Of a stretch of 64,000 bases of DNA, positions 51,715 to 60,758 are shown one piece after another; the first letter of the stretch is position 1, and each line of letters opens with the position of its first letter. The stretch is from Mycobacterium sp. ST-F2 (GTDB taxonomy: Bacteria > Actinomycetota > Actinomycetes > Mycobacteriales > Mycobacteriaceae): the NCBI RefSeq assembly GCF_001905655.1, contig NZ_JMHT01000010.1:1-64000 (forward strand). Reading direction: 5' to 3'. The position numbers were made by a program, and so were the translations under genes. The notes beneath the pieces were generated by a model. That model searched no databases and had not been told where the DNA came from. It was given only the letters and a program-made list of their open reading frames with translations.

Positions 51715-52513
51715 AGCAGTGTCCGCTCGCGTGCTCGGAGTTGTCGACGCCGGCACCGTCCTGGCCGACGACGACGTACTGACCGCCGATCCGGGCGACC
51801 TCGATGTCGGCGCGGTAGAGCGCGGACAGCGTCTCGGAGGTCATGACCTCCTCGACGGTGCCGATGCGGAAGCGGCCGTCGACCAGGTACAGCACGCGGT
51901 CCACATACGGCAGCACGGGATTGACCTCGTGCGTGACGAACAGGACCGCGGTACCGGCCTCCCTGCGACGCTGGTCGATGAGGCTCGACACGAGTTTGGC
52001 GTTGGCGGGATCCAGGTTCAGCAGCGGCTCGTCGCACAGCAGCAGCGCGGGGTCGGAGGCCAGGGCCTGCGCGATCCGGACTCGCTGCAGTTCGCCGCCC
52101 GACATCACCGACACCGGGACGTCGGCCAGCCGGGCGCCGTCCACCTGGCTCAGCGCCTGGGTCACCACCGCTCGCCGTTGTGAGCGCTTGCGTGGACCGG
52201 CGAAGCCCCAGCGATGCCCGTCGCAGCCGAGGCCGACCAGATCGCGGCCGCGCAGCGTCAGGCCGGTGTCCAGTGAGCGGTGCTGCGGCACGTAACCGAT
52301 GGCACCGGTGGTGGTCATCCGCCCGGCCGTCAGCAGCTGTTGGCGCAGCAGCACCTTGAGCAGCGAGGTCTTACCGGTGCCGTTCGGGCCGAGCACCGCG
52401 ATGAACTCGCCGCGGCGCACCGTCAGATCCAGCCGGTCCCACAGGACACGGTCACCGAATGACAGCCGCGCGCCGGTCAGTTCGGCGACTGCTGGGGTGG
52501 GATCTGGGGGCAC
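51707..52513 (-). CDS. Metal (zinc) ABC transporter ATPase
   Basis: 268-residue ABC ATPase. Walker A GPNGTGKTS at 42-50, Q-loop PQH, signature SGGE at 138-141, and Walker B with D161-E162. The His-rich C-terminus (EHASGHCC) could be a metal-sensing end, as in some ZnuC proteins. It lies nine bases after the binding protein and overlaps the permease. Confidence 0.9.
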   Translation of the reverse strand: MPPDPTPAVAELTGARLSFGDRVLWDRLDLTVRRGEFIAVLGPNGTGKTSLLKVLLRQQLLTAGRMTTTGAIGYVPQHRSLDTGLTLRGRDLVGLGCDGHRWGFAGPRKRSQRRAVVTQALSQVDGARLADVPVSVMSGGELQRVRIAQALASDPALLLCDEPLLNLDPANAKLVSSLIDQRRREAGTAVLFVTHEVNPVLPYVDRVLYLVDGRFRIGTVEEVMTSETLSALYRADIEVARIGGQYVVVGQDGAGVDNSEHASGHCCE

Positions 52514-52522
52514 GGCTATCGA

Positions 52523-53440
52523 TTATCGCGACGGGGCCGACGCGGTATCCAACTGGTGTGCCAGTGCCTCGGCGGTCTGCCGTTGCCAGGTCAGGAAATC
52601 CTGCCCCGCGGGCAGCGTCTCGGTGACCTCGACGACGGGCACAGCGGCCTTGCGGGCGGCATCCTGCAGCTGCGTGGTGACGGCGGTCTCGGTCTGCTTG
52701 TTGACCACCAGCGCGTCGATCTTGTGGCCGCTGATCAGGTCGAGCACCGCGGCCACGTCGGCCGGAGCGGGGTCGTGGCCTTCTTCGGCGGCCGCGGCGA
52801 ACCCGTGCGGGGTGAGGTCGACGACGCCCGCGGCGGACAGGAGGTAGTGCGCGACGGGTTCGGTGGAGACCACCGCGGCGCCCGGATGCTTCTGGCCGAT
52901 GGCGTGCTCGGTGGCGGCGATGGCGTCGGCCTTCTTGCCGAACTCAGCGGCGTCGGTGCGGTAGGCGTCGGCGTTCGCGGGGTCGGACTTGGCCAGGTCG
53001 TCCGCGATCTTGGTGGCGACGGCCTTGGCCACGGCCATGTTGTAGAAGACGTGTTCGTTGGCCTCACCCGGGGCGCTGTGCGGCAACAGCGAGTAGGCGT
53101 CCACGGTGGTGACGTTCTTGTGGTTCTTCAGCACGTCGTCGGCCCAGTGGTCGTAGCCGCCGCCGTTGATGACGACGAGGGAGGCGTCGGCGATGGCGGC
53201 CGCGTCTGCCGGGCTTGCCTCGAACGAGTGCGGGTCGGCGGCGTCGTTGTTGAGGATCGACTTGACGTCGGCGTGCCCGCCGGCCACGGCGGTGGCCACG
53301 CTGGCCCACACGTTGGTGGTGGCGACGACCTTCGACGAGCCGGTGGCGTGCCCGGAGTCGCCTTGCGACCCGCAGGCGGCCAGCCCGCCGACGGTCAGCG
53401 CGGTCAGGGCGGACAGTGCGATCAGCCTGGTCCGGGTCAT
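52523..53440 (-). CDS. Metal (zinc) ABC transporter binding lipoprotein
   Basis: 305-residue cluster 9 (ZnuA/TroA) solute-binding protein. A signal peptide with lipobox LAAC (Cys23) anchors it. Likely metal ligands include the His in NDAADPHSFE, His in GEANEHVFYN, and His in AHYLLSAAG. The His-rich loop of E. coli ZnuA is not prominent. First gene of a three-gene zinc-uptake operon with its promoter over a Zur-like box. Confidence 0.88.
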   Translation of the reverse strand: MTRTRLIALSALTALTVGGLAACGSQGDSGHATGSSKVVATTNVWASVATAVAGGHADVKSILNNDAADPHSFEASPADAAAIADASLVVINGGGYDHWADDVLKNHKNVTTVDAYSLLPHSAPGEANEHVFYNMAVAKAVATKIADDLAKSDPANADAYRTDAAEFGKKADAIAATEHAIGQKHPGAAVVSTEPVAHYLLSAAGVVDLTPHGFAAAAEEGHDPAPADVAAVLDLISGHKIDALVVNKQTETAVTTQLQDAARKAAVPVVEVTETLPAGQDFLTWQRQTAEALAHQLDTASAPSR

Positions 53441-53463
53441 GGATGCTCCTGCGGATTAGTGTT

Positions 53464-53482
53464 AATGAAAACCGTTTGCAAT
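53464..53482. promoter_or_regulatory. Zur-type operator
   Basis: The core TGAAAACCGTTTGCA (53466-53480) is a 15-base near-palindrome. It agrees with the TGAAAAxGATTTTCA-type Zur box of Actinobacteria except at two or three positions. It sits 25-45 bases before the znuA-type start and is in the 96-base gap shared with the divergent LacI gene, so it may bind Zur and repress uptake when zinc is sufficient. Confidence 0.6.
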
Positions 53483-53536
53483 AAATCTAGTGCACTGTTG
53501 CCGTGCAGCGCGAATCGGATGCGCTAGCGTCACAAC

Positions 53537-54637
53537 ATGCCGAGGAGCCCCAACCCGAGGCGTCGGGCCACCCTGGCCTCACTGGCTGCCGAGCTGAAGG
53601 TCTCGCGCACCACGATCTCCAATGCCTACAACCGGCCCGACCAGCTGTCGCCGGAGCTGCGTGAGCGAGTGCTCGCCGCGGCCAAGGAGATGGGCTACCC
53701 GGGACCGGATCCGGTGGCACGTTCCCTGCGCACCCGAAAAGCCGGTGCCTTCGGGCTGATCATCACCGAGCCGCTCAACTATTCGTTCCGTGATCCGGCT
53801 GCGCTGGATTTCGTTGCCGGGCTTGCCGAATCGTGCGAGGAGGCCGGGCAGGGCCTGCTGCTGGTGGCGGCCGGGCCGAACCGCTCGGTCGAGGACGGCA
53901 CCGCCGCCGTGCTGTCGGCCGGGGTCGACGGGTTCGCGGTCTACGCGGCGTCGGACGACGATCCGTATCTGCCGGTGGTGCAGCAGCGGGGCGTGCCGAT
54001 CGTCGTCGTCGACCAGCCGAAGGATGTCGAGGGGGCCTCGCGGGTCTGCATCGACGACCGGGCGGCCATGCGCGGGCTCGCGGAATACGTTGTCGGCCTT
54101 GGGCATCGCGAGATCGGTCTGCTGACCATGCGGCTGGGGCGGCACTGGCCGCACGGCGACGCGCAGTCGGCCGTCGCGGACCCGGAGCGGTTGACGTCGC
54201 CGCACTTCCACGTGCAGCGCGAGCGCATCCTCGGTGTCTGCGACGCGATGTCCGCCGCCGGGCTGAACCCCGAGGCCCTCACCGTGGTCGAGACCTACGA
54301 GCACCTGCCGAGCTCCGGCGGGGCCGCGGCTGATGTTGCACTGCAAGCCAATCCGCGCATCACGGCGCTGATGTGCACCGCCGACGTACTCGCCCTCTCG
54401 GCGATGGACCACCTGCGGTCGCGCGGCATCTACGTGCCGGGCCAGATGACCGTCACCGGATTCGATGGCGTCCCCGAGGCGCTGGCGCGCGGACTGACCA
54501 CCGTGGCCCAGCCGAGCCTGGAGAAGGGCAGGCGGGCCGGCTACCTGCTGAACAATCCGCCGCGGTCGGGGATCCCGGTGATCGAGGTGCTCGACACCGA
54601 ACTGGTCCGGGGCCGCACCTCGGGCCCACCGGCCTAA
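53537..54637 (+). CDS. LacI family transcriptional regulator
   Basis: 366 residues. An N-terminal helix-turn-helix (about residues 11-60, TLASLAAELKVSRTTISNAYNRPDQLS) precedes a periplasmic-binding-protein-like effector domain. The Rv3575c equivalent. The sugar or other effector is unknown. It shares its promoter gap with the zinc importer, though a functional link is not evident. The stop overlaps the otsB stop by four bases on the other strand. Confidence 0.9.
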   Translation: MPRSPNPRRRATLASLAAELKVSRTTISNAYNRPDQLSPELRERVLAAAKEMGYPGPDPVARSLRTRKAGAFGLIITEPLNYSFRDPAALDFVAGLAESCEEAGQGLLLVAAGPNRSVEDGTAAVLSAGVDGFAVYAASDDDPYLPVVQQRGVPIVVVDQPKDVEGASRVCIDDRAAMRGLAEYVVGLGHREIGLLTMRLGRHWPHGDAQSAVADPERLTSPHFHVQRERILGVCDAMSAAGLNPEALTVVETYEHLPSSGGAAADVALQANPRITALMCTADVLALSAMDHLRSRGIYVPGQMTVTGFDGVPEALARGLTTVAQPSLEKGRRAGYLLNNPPRSGIPVIEVLDTELVRGRTSGPPA

Positions 54638-55389
54638 CCGGCCCGGCGCCGGGCCAGGTAGGCCAATGCCTCCGCGACATCCTCGGGGGAGTCGACGCGG
54701 TATTGCGCGGCCGACGGCCCGGTGCCGACCTTCACCCCGACGTCGCCGTCCCGCAGCCGGGCGAACGCCTTCTCGTCGGTGATGTCGTCGCCCAGGTACA
54801 CGACGGCAGTGGCCCCCGCACCCCCGAAGTCGCGCTCTCGCAATGTGTCAATCGCCGAACCCTTGTTGGTGGTGATCACCGCGAACTCCAGCACCGCCTT
54901 GCCCTCGGTGGTTTCGGCGGGCCACTGCTCGCCGGCCGTCCGCGCCGCGGCCAGCGCCGCGTCGCCGTCGGCCTCCGAGGCGTTGCGCACGTGCAGGGCA
55001 ACGCTGGCGGGTTTCGTCTCGACCGCGACGCCGGGGTACCGGCTTGCGATCTCGGTGAGCGAATCCACGATCTGGGCCAGCAGTACACCGTCGACCGTCT
55101 GGGTGAACCCGGTGTCGAACTCGGCGCCGTGGCTGCCCACCAGTTGCACTGACGAAGGCATGCCGGACAGTTCGCGCAGTACGCCCAACGCGCGTCCCGA
55201 TACCAGCGCGACGAACGTGTCCGGCAGGTCGGCCAGCGCCAGCAGCGCAGCCGACCCGGCCGGTAGTGCCCGCGCATCGGCAGGGTTGTTGACGATCGGC
55301 GACAGGGTGCCGTCGAAATCGGAGGTGACGAGCAGTCGGGGCGTGGCGGCGACGGTGTCGAGCGCCGCGATCAGATCAGCCGGGAGCAC
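54634..55389 (-). CDS. otsB: Trehalose-6-phosphate phosphatase
   Basis: 251-residue HAD-fold phosphatase that makes trehalose from trehalose 6-phosphate. The motif SDFDGTLS contains catalytic D24 and D26. Later motifs (GSHGAE, YLGDDITDEKAF) fit the family. It is a single-domain short form, unlike the fused OtsB1 of M. tuberculosis. OtsA is not in this window. It lies three bases after kstR on the same strand. Confidence 0.87.
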   Translation of the reverse strand: MLPADLIAALDTVAATPRLLVTSDFDGTLSPIVNNPADARALPAGSAALLALADLPDTFVALVSGRALGVLRELSGMPSSVQLVGSHGAEFDTGFTQTVDGVLLAQIVDSLTEIASRYPGVAVETKPASVALHVRNASEADGDAALAAARTAGEQWPAETTEGKAVLEFAVITTNKGSAIDTLRERDFGGAGATAVVYLGDDITDEKAFARLRDGDVGVKVGTGPSAAQYRVDSPEDVAEALAYLARRRAG

Positions 55390-55392
55390 CGG

Positions 55393-55998
55393 TCAGACTT
55401 TAGGGTGTTCCCCGTCGCCGATCAGCAGACGCACCGCAAGATCGAGTCGCTTGCTCACGTCGGTGGCCGACGCCCGGCGGGTCAGCCAGGCCAGCAGGTT
55501 CGACAGCCACACATCGGAGATGACGCGGGCGATGTGGTACTGGTCCTCGGTGGGCTCGCCGTCGCTCATGGCGCGGGCGAACATCGAGTCCATCAGCTTG
55601 CCGACGTGATCGACCTCACCGGCCGCGGAGGCGTCGGCGAACACGAAAGCGCGTGTCATGGCCTCGGTCAGCAGGGGGTTGCGCTGCATGGACCGGTTGA
55701 GCTTGCCGACCATCACGTTGAGCCGCTGGTATGGCGTGCCGCCTGTCAGCGAGGCCCGGTCGGTCTTGGCGTCGATGCGCTCGAACTCGCGGCCCAGTGC
55801 GGACACCAGCAGGTGCACCTTGGACGGGAAGTAGCGGTACAGGGTGCCGACGGCGACGTCGGCGCGTTCTGCCACCGCACGCATCTGAACTGCCTCGTAA
55901 CCGCCCTTGGACGCGATGGCCAGCGTCGCATCCAGGATGCGCTTGCGGCGCTCACGCTGTGCTTCGGAACCCAGCTCGGATTCGGTGAGTACGGCCAT
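55393..55998 (-). CDS. kstR: Sterol-catabolism repressor KstR
   Basis: TetR-family repressor of the cholesterol catabolism regulon, released by a CoA thioester of an early cholesterol intermediate. 201 residues. The N-terminal AVLxESELGSEAQRERRKRILDAT and the helix-turn-helix MRAVAERADVAVGTLYRYF are nearly those of M. tuberculosis KstR (Rv3574). I chose ATG 55998, preceded by GGGAGGTG. An in-frame ATG at 56070 would add 24 residues. Divergent from fadE34 over 267 bases with a KstR box. Confidence 0.95.
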   Translation of the reverse strand: MAVLTESELGSEAQRERRKRILDATLAIASKGGYEAVQMRAVAERADVAVGTLYRYFPSKVHLLVSALGREFERIDAKTDRASLTGGTPYQRLNVMVGKLNRSMQRNPLLTEAMTRAFVFADASAAGEVDHVGKLMDSMFARAMSDGEPTEDQYHIARVISDVWLSNLLAWLTRRASATDVSKRLDLAVRLLIGDGEHPKV

Positions 55999-56212
55999 GT
56001 TCGTCACCTCCCGCGGGCGGACGGCGGAATCGGACTCGGGTGTAGCTGGCAGGGTTGTGTCGCGGGCCATGCGGCCATCAACTCCTTCGGGTAGCGCATT
56101 GGGTGAAAACGATACGCAAAGTGATCGGTAATTTCCCACCTCCAGGCGCCCCGGGACACCCAAGTGTCCTGCTGTAATGGCGATCGACTTGACGTCAGAT
56201 TGCTGTCACCAT

Positions 56213-56226
56213 TAGAACACGTTCTA
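56213..56226. promoter_or_regulatory. KstR operator
   Basis: TAGAAC-AC-GTTCTA, which fits TnnAACnnGTTnnA with two perfect 6-base arms. It lies in the kstR-fadE34 divergent gap, 40 bases before the fadE34 start. A second imperfect palindrome, GAGAAG-CGTGTT-CTTCTC (56229-56246), follows. This is the known location of KstR binding in M. tuberculosis. Confidence 0.9.
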
Positions 56227-56265
56227 GTGAGAAGCGTGTTCTTCTCGCCCAAACGCTAGGAGCGC

Positions 56266-58383
56266 ATGGTGTCCATCACTTCCACAACTATCGACTCGGA
56301 GCGGGCCGAAGTTCGCGAAATGGTCCGTAGCTGGGCTGTCGCGTCGGGTTCCATTGCCGCGGTCCGTGCTTTGGAAGGCGGAGCGGAAGACGTCGGTGAT
56401 TCGTGGCGGGGCCCGTACAACGGTCTGGTCGAACTAGGGACATTCGGCGTCGCGGTTGCCGAGGACCTCGGTGGCGCCGGCGGATCGATCGCCGATCTGT
56501 GCGTGATGGTCGACGAAGCCGCCGCCGCGCTGGTGCCCGGCCCGGTCGCCACCACCGCTCTGGCAACCCTGGTGATCACCGACGCCGCGCTGCTGGAGGC
56601 GCTGGCGTCCGGACAACGGACCGCCGGCCTGGCGCTGAGCGCCGACATCGCGTTCGACGGTCAGTCCGCGACCGGCACTGCCAAGTTCGTGTTGGGTGCG
56701 CTGCCCGACGGCCTGCTGATCCTGCCCGCCGGCGACACGTGGCTCCTGGTCGACGCCGCCGCGTCCGGCGTCACTGTCACGCCGCTCGAGGCCACCGACT
56801 TCTCCCGCCCCCTGGCCCGGGTCGAGCTGAGCGGCGCCGCCGCGACCGTCATCGACGCGCCGGTGGCCGACCTGGCTGTGACCGTGCTGGCCGCCGAGGC
56901 TGCGGGTCTGGCCCGCTGGCAGTTGGAGACCGCCGCCGAATACGCCAAGGTGCGTGAGCAGTTCGGCAAGCCGATCGGCAGCTTCCAGGCCGTCAAGCAC
57001 ATGTGTGCCGAGATGCTGCTGCGGTCGCAGCAGGTTGCGGTGGCCGCGAGTGACGTTGCCGAGGCCGCTGTCGAAGGTGACGCCACGCAACTCTCCATCG
57101 CCGCCGCGGTGGCTGCCTCCGCCGCCATTGATGCCGCGAAACACAATGGGCGCGACTGCATTCAGGTGCTGGGCGGCATCGGCTTCACCTGGGAACACGA
57201 CGCGCACCTGTACCTGCGGCGCTCGTACGCCACCGCCCAGATCCTGGGTGGCCACGGCACCTGGCTGCGCCGGGTGGCCGCGCTGACCCGCTCGGGCCTG
57301 CGTCGTCAGCTGCACGTCGACACCGGTGCGGCCGAGACGATCCGTCCCGAGATCGCCGCCGTGGTGGCGCAGATCGCCGCGCTGCCCGCCGAGAAGCACC
57401 AGGCCGCCCTGGCCGAAGCCGGACTGATGGCGCCGCACTGGCCGGCACCGTACGGCCGCGCCGCGTCGCCGGGCGAGCAGTTGGTGATCGACGACGAGCT
57501 CAGCGCCGCAGGCGTTGTGCGCCCGGACATTTCGATCGGCTGGTGGGCCGCGCCGACCATCCTGGGGCACGGCACGCCCGAGCAGATCGACCGTTTCATC
57601 CCGGGCACCCTGACCGGTGACGTGTACTGGTGCCAGCTGTTCAGTGAGCCGGGCGCCGGCTCGGACCTGGCGGCCCTGCGCACCAAGGCCGTCAAGGTCG
57701 ACGGCGGCTGGAAGCTGACCGGTCAGAAGGTGTGGACCTCCAACGCGCACCGCGCCAACTGGGGAATCTGCTTGGCGCGCACCAACCCTGACGCGCCCAA
57801 GCACAAGGGCATCACCTACTTCGTCGTCGACATGAGCTCGCCGGGCATCGACATCCGTCCGCTGCGCGAGATCACCGGCGAGGCGCTGTTCAACGAGGTC
57901 TTCCTGGACGACCTGTTCGTGCCCGACGACTGCGTCATCGGCCCCGTCGACGGCGGCTGGGCCCTGGCCCGCACCACGCTGGCCAACGAGCGCGTCGCCA
58001 TGGCCGCCGGTGGTGCGCTGGACAAGGGCATGGAACACCTGCTCGACGTGCTCGGCGACCGTGAGCTGGACGCCGCCGAGGCGGAACGCCTTGGCGGACT
58101 TATCGTTGCGGCCCAGGTGGGCTCGCTGCTGGATCAGCTGACGGCGCAGATGGCGGTCGGTGGGCACGATCCGGGTGCGCCGTCGAGCGTGCGCAAGCTG
58201 ATCGGTGTGCGCTACCGCCAGGCGCTGGCCGAGACCATCATGGACGCGCACGACGGTTCGGGTATCGAGGATTCACCGGACGTCCGGTACTTCCTGAACA
58301 CCCGCTGCCTGTCGATCGCCGGTGGCACCGAGCAGATTCTGCTCACCGTGGCCGGCGAGCGGTTGCTGGGCCTGCCGCGCTAG
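56266..58383 (+). CDS. fadE34: Acyl-CoA dehydrogenase FadE34, two-domain
   Basis: 705-residue protein made of two fused acyl-CoA dehydrogenase domains (about 1-350 and 360-705), as in the single-polypeptide ChsE3 of M. tuberculosis (Rv3573c), which oxidises sterol side-chain CoA esters. In the second domain FEPGAGSD-like (here SEPGAGSD) and WTSNAH flavin-binding motifs are seen. In the first domain the QVLGGIGFTWEHDAHLYLRR end is conserved. KstR-controlled by a box 40 bases upstream. The stop overlaps the convergent AraC-type gene by four bases. Confidence 0.93.
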   Translation: MVSITSTTIDSERAEVREMVRSWAVASGSIAAVRALEGGAEDVGDSWRGPYNGLVELGTFGVAVAEDLGGAGGSIADLCVMVDEAAAALVPGPVATTALATLVITDAALLEALASGQRTAGLALSADIAFDGQSATGTAKFVLGALPDGLLILPAGDTWLLVDAAASGVTVTPLEATDFSRPLARVELSGAAATVIDAPVADLAVTVLAAEAAGLARWQLETAAEYAKVREQFGKPIGSFQAVKHMCAEMLLRSQQVAVAASDVAEAAVEGDATQLSIAAAVAASAAIDAAKHNGRDCIQVLGGIGFTWEHDAHLYLRRSYATAQILGGHGTWLRRVAALTRSGLRRQLHVDTGAAETIRPEIAAVVAQIAALPAEKHQAALAEAGLMAPHWPAPYGRAASPGEQLVIDDELSAAGVVRPDISIGWWAAPTILGHGTPEQIDRFIPGTLTGDVYWCQLFSEPGAGSDLAALRTKAVKVDGGWKLTGQKVWTSNAHRANWGICLARTNPDAPKHKGITYFVVDMSSPGIDIRPLREITGEALFNEVFLDDLFVPDDCVIGPVDGGWALARTTLANERVAMAAGGALDKGMEHLLDVLGDRELDAAEAERLGGLIVAAQVGSLLDQLTAQMAVGGHDPGAPSSVRKLIGVRYRQALAETIMDAHDGSGIEDSPDVRYFLNTRCLSIAGGTEQILLTVAGERLLGLPR

Positions 58384-59246
58384 TTGCCCCTGCGGAAGTC
58401 CCGCGGGGTCAGGCCGACGCGCTGCCGGAATGTCGTGGCGAAATGGTTGGGTGTCGAAAACCCAACCGCGGCACTGATTTCGGTGATGGACATCTTGGTC
58501 GAAGACAGTAGCGTCTTCGCGCGGTCGATCCGGCGGTCGAGCAGGAACTGGTAGGGCGTGGTGTGAAACGCGGCCCGGAACGCCTTGATGAACGTCGCCA
58601 CGGACATATGGGCAAGGCGCGCAAGCGATTCCAGGTTGATGTCGGATTCCAGGCTGGTTTCGAGGAACTCGACGATGGACGCCCGTGCCGACGGCGGCAG
58701 GGCGTCACGCTCGGCTTCCGGTGGCGGTGCGACGGTGTAGGTGTCGCGGATCAGTAGTCGCAGTGTCTCACCGGCGGAATCGAGCAGCAGCCGGGCCAAT
58801 GCGTCGTCGCGGCCTGCGACGCTGCGCATCTTGGTGATCAGCGCCAGGATCAGCGGATCGTGATGCTTGCGCCGGGGCACGTGCACGACCTCGCCCAGGG
58901 CGCTCTCGGGTATCGAGATCTCGCAGAAGCCTGAGATGTCGCCCGTGACCACCGACGTACAACGCACGCCCGCCGGCACCACCCAGGTATCGCCGATGCG
59001 TGGCAGCGTGCGATCGGTCGGGCCCCAGTCCAGGTTGGTCTCCATCGATCGGAGTTCGCCGTGGCGGTGTACGTAGATCAGGTGACGGCTCGGATCGTGG
59101 CAGCACCAGTCGGCGGGGCGCTCGATGCGCTCGGTGGCGAACCGCAGCGACATGCCACGACTCTCGATGGACCTCTCGCCCACCACGATGCGTGGCTTCA
59201 TGGGGCGGTCGTCGTTCCACGGTTTCAGAGTCGGCGTGAAAGCCAT
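58380..59246 (-). CDS. AraC family transcriptional regulator
   Basis: 288 residues. A poorly conserved N-terminal sensor part (about 1-180) is followed by a C-terminal AraC helix-turn-helix pair (about 190-285, ending GLTPRDFRRGN). ATG 59246 has GGAGG six bases upstream on its strand, so it is preferred to the TTG two codons earlier. It is convergent with fadE34 and divergent from the Lys-rich exported protein across a gap with a KstR-like box. Confidence 0.87.
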   Translation of the reverse strand: MAFTPTLKPWNDDRPMKPRIVVGERSIESRGMSLRFATERIERPADWCCHDPSRHLIYVHRHGELRSMETNLDWGPTDRTLPRIGDTWVVPAGVRCTSVVTGDISGFCEISIPESALGEVVHVPRRKHHDPLILALITKMRSVAGRDDALARLLLDSAGETLRLLIRDTYTVAPPPEAERDALPPSARASIVEFLETSLESDINLESLARLAHMSVATFIKAFRAAFHTTPYQFLLDRRIDRAKTLLSSTKMSITEISAAVGFSTPNHFATTFRQRVGLTPRDFRRGN

Positions 59247-59329
59247 GCACAACCTCCGGGTAACCCAGCGGGCCTGCTGACCATCCTGTGAAAAACCTGC
59301 GAGTCCGTCAATACCCCGGCGACAGAAAT

Positions 59330-59343
59330 TAGAACTTGTTGCA
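59330..59343. promoter_or_regulatory. KstR-like box
   Basis: TAGAAC-TT-GTTGCA, which fits TnnAACnnGTTnnA with one full arm (TAGAAC) and a degraded second arm. It lies in the 179-base gap, 84 bases from the AraC start and 83 bases from the exported-protein start. It could extend the KstR regulon to one or both. By eye only. Confidence 0.55.
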
Positions 59344-59425
59344 GATTTCGAATGTTTGTTTTCGGCTTGGTCACTACCGTCTGCGCGGCCAGAAGTGCTG
59401 ACACCTCAGAGTCCAAGGAGACCCT

Positions 59426-60685
59426 ATGGCATTCGAGTTGCGCCGATATTCGACCGCGGGAATGGCGATGGCAACTGCCGGCGTCATCGCCCTCAGTCCT
59501 GTGACGGTGTCGCCGCCCGACCTTCACCTGCCGGCGCCGACCAGCGTCGTCGCGACGCGCAGCGTGGACCTGACCGGGTTCGTCAACCCGCTCGCCGTGT
59601 GGGGTGATGTGCTGACGACGACCGTCACCGACATCGGGAAGCTGGCGCAGACGTTCGCCGCCGACCCGTTCCCCCTGACGAAACAGGTCATCGCGAATCA
59701 GGTCCGCTACCTGACCGAGATCGCATCGATCGGTCAGGGCGTGGGCAACGGCGTGGTGAACTGGGCCAAGACCGTTCCGGAGTCCTTGCGGACCATGGCA
59801 CAGCAGTTGGCTGCCGGCCAGATCTCCGATGCGGTGATGTCAGGCTGGGGCATCTTCGTCAATGGTGTTGTGGGTGTGCTGTTCCCGGTCCTGCAATTCG
59901 ACATCCCGCAGCAGGTCACGCAGAACATCGCCAATGCGGTCAAGGCGCTCACCCCGGTGTTGGCGCAGGTTGGGTTCGCAGTGCTGAACACCATGTATCA
60001 GAGCACGGATGCCTTCGGCGACATCGCGCAGAATTTCTACAACGCGGTGAGGGCCGGGGATATCGTCACCGCCGCAAGCGAATTGATCAACGCTCCGGCA
60101 AACCTCACCGGGGCCGTGCTCAACGGGTGGGGCGAAGGCAGCAAGGGCGTGTACGGCATCTTCGGGTCGTTCGGGGTCGTCAACGCCGTCATGCAGGGGT
60201 TCAAGACCATCGCCGACGCCATCAAGCCACCGGCCCCGGAGGCTCCGGTGGCACCGGCAGCGGCCGACGACCCTGCCGCAGTGGCGAGCACGGCCGTCAA
60301 GGCTTTGGCGCCGGCCTCCGCCACCAAGCCGGTGACGACGGCCGCGGTCAAGGCCGATGATGCAGAGAAGGTGGCGACGAGCCCGGCCGCAGCGAAAGAC
60401 CCTGTGGCCAAGGAGGATTCGAAAGTCGCAACCGAGCCGGCTGTTGTGAACGCGCCTGACGCCAAGCCGGACACCACCGAGCCTGCGACCAAGGTCGAGA
60501 CGACCAAGCCGGCGGATGCGGCCACGTCGGATCCAGATTCGGCCGCCAAGCCGGAACAGCCGACCAAGGCGGAGAAGGCGCCGAAGGCCACCAAGGCGCC
60601 GAAGGCCAAGGCCCCGAAGCCTGCGAAGAAGGGCAAGGACGCAAAGAAGGCGTCGTCTGCGCAGCAGTCAGCCAACGCCGCTTAA
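59426..60685 (+). CDS. Exported protein with Lys/Ala/Pro-rich C-terminal tail
   Basis: 419 residues. The first ~40 residues contain a hydrophobic segment (about 11-28, AGMAMATAGVIALSPVTV) that could be a signal peptide with no obvious cleavage motif. A mainly helical domain (about 50-270) follows. The last ~150 residues are built from Ala, Lys, Pro, Thr and Asp with many KA/KP repeats. I do not recognise a family name with confidence. Similar Lys-rich tails occur on mycobacterial cell-envelope proteins. A GGAG-type ribosome binding site (AAGGAG) precedes ATG 59426. Not in the M. tuberculosis order here. Confidence 0.75.
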   Translation: MAFELRRYSTAGMAMATAGVIALSPVTVSPPDLHLPAPTSVVATRSVDLTGFVNPLAVWGDVLTTTVTDIGKLAQTFAADPFPLTKQVIANQVRYLTEIASIGQGVGNGVVNWAKTVPESLRTMAQQLAAGQISDAVMSGWGIFVNGVVGVLFPVLQFDIPQQVTQNIANAVKALTPVLAQVGFAVLNTMYQSTDAFGDIAQNFYNAVRAGDIVTAASELINAPANLTGAVLNGWGEGSKGVYGIFGSFGVVNAVMQGFKTIADAIKPPAPEAPVAPAAADDPAAVASTAVKALAPASATKPVTTAAVKADDAEKVATSPAAAKDPVAKEDSKVATEPAVVNAPDAKPDTTEPATKVETTKPADAATSDPDSAAKPEQPTKAEKAPKATKAPKAKAPKPAKKGKDAKKASSAQQSANAA

Positions 60686-60705
60686 GTGGGGGCCAGATCG
60701 GCGAG

Positions 60706-60737
60706 ATGGTTGCGAAAACCATTTGGTCAGCAACCAT
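60706..60737. repeat. Inverted repeat with nested direct repeats
   Basis: ATGGTTGC (60706-60713) and GCAACCAT (60730-60737) form an 8-base inverted repeat with a 16-base centre. ACCATTT also occurs twice, 16 bases apart (60718 and 60734). It lies 20 bases after the exported-protein stop. It may be an operator or a hairpin terminator; the sequence does not decide. Confidence 0.4.
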
Positions 60738-60758
60738 TTCGTCGATCTCGGGGGTGCT

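Noticed and set aside
59426..60685. PE-family protein
   Set aside because: No PE motif in the N-terminal 110 residues and no PE/PPE partner. It resembles PE proteins only in helical content.
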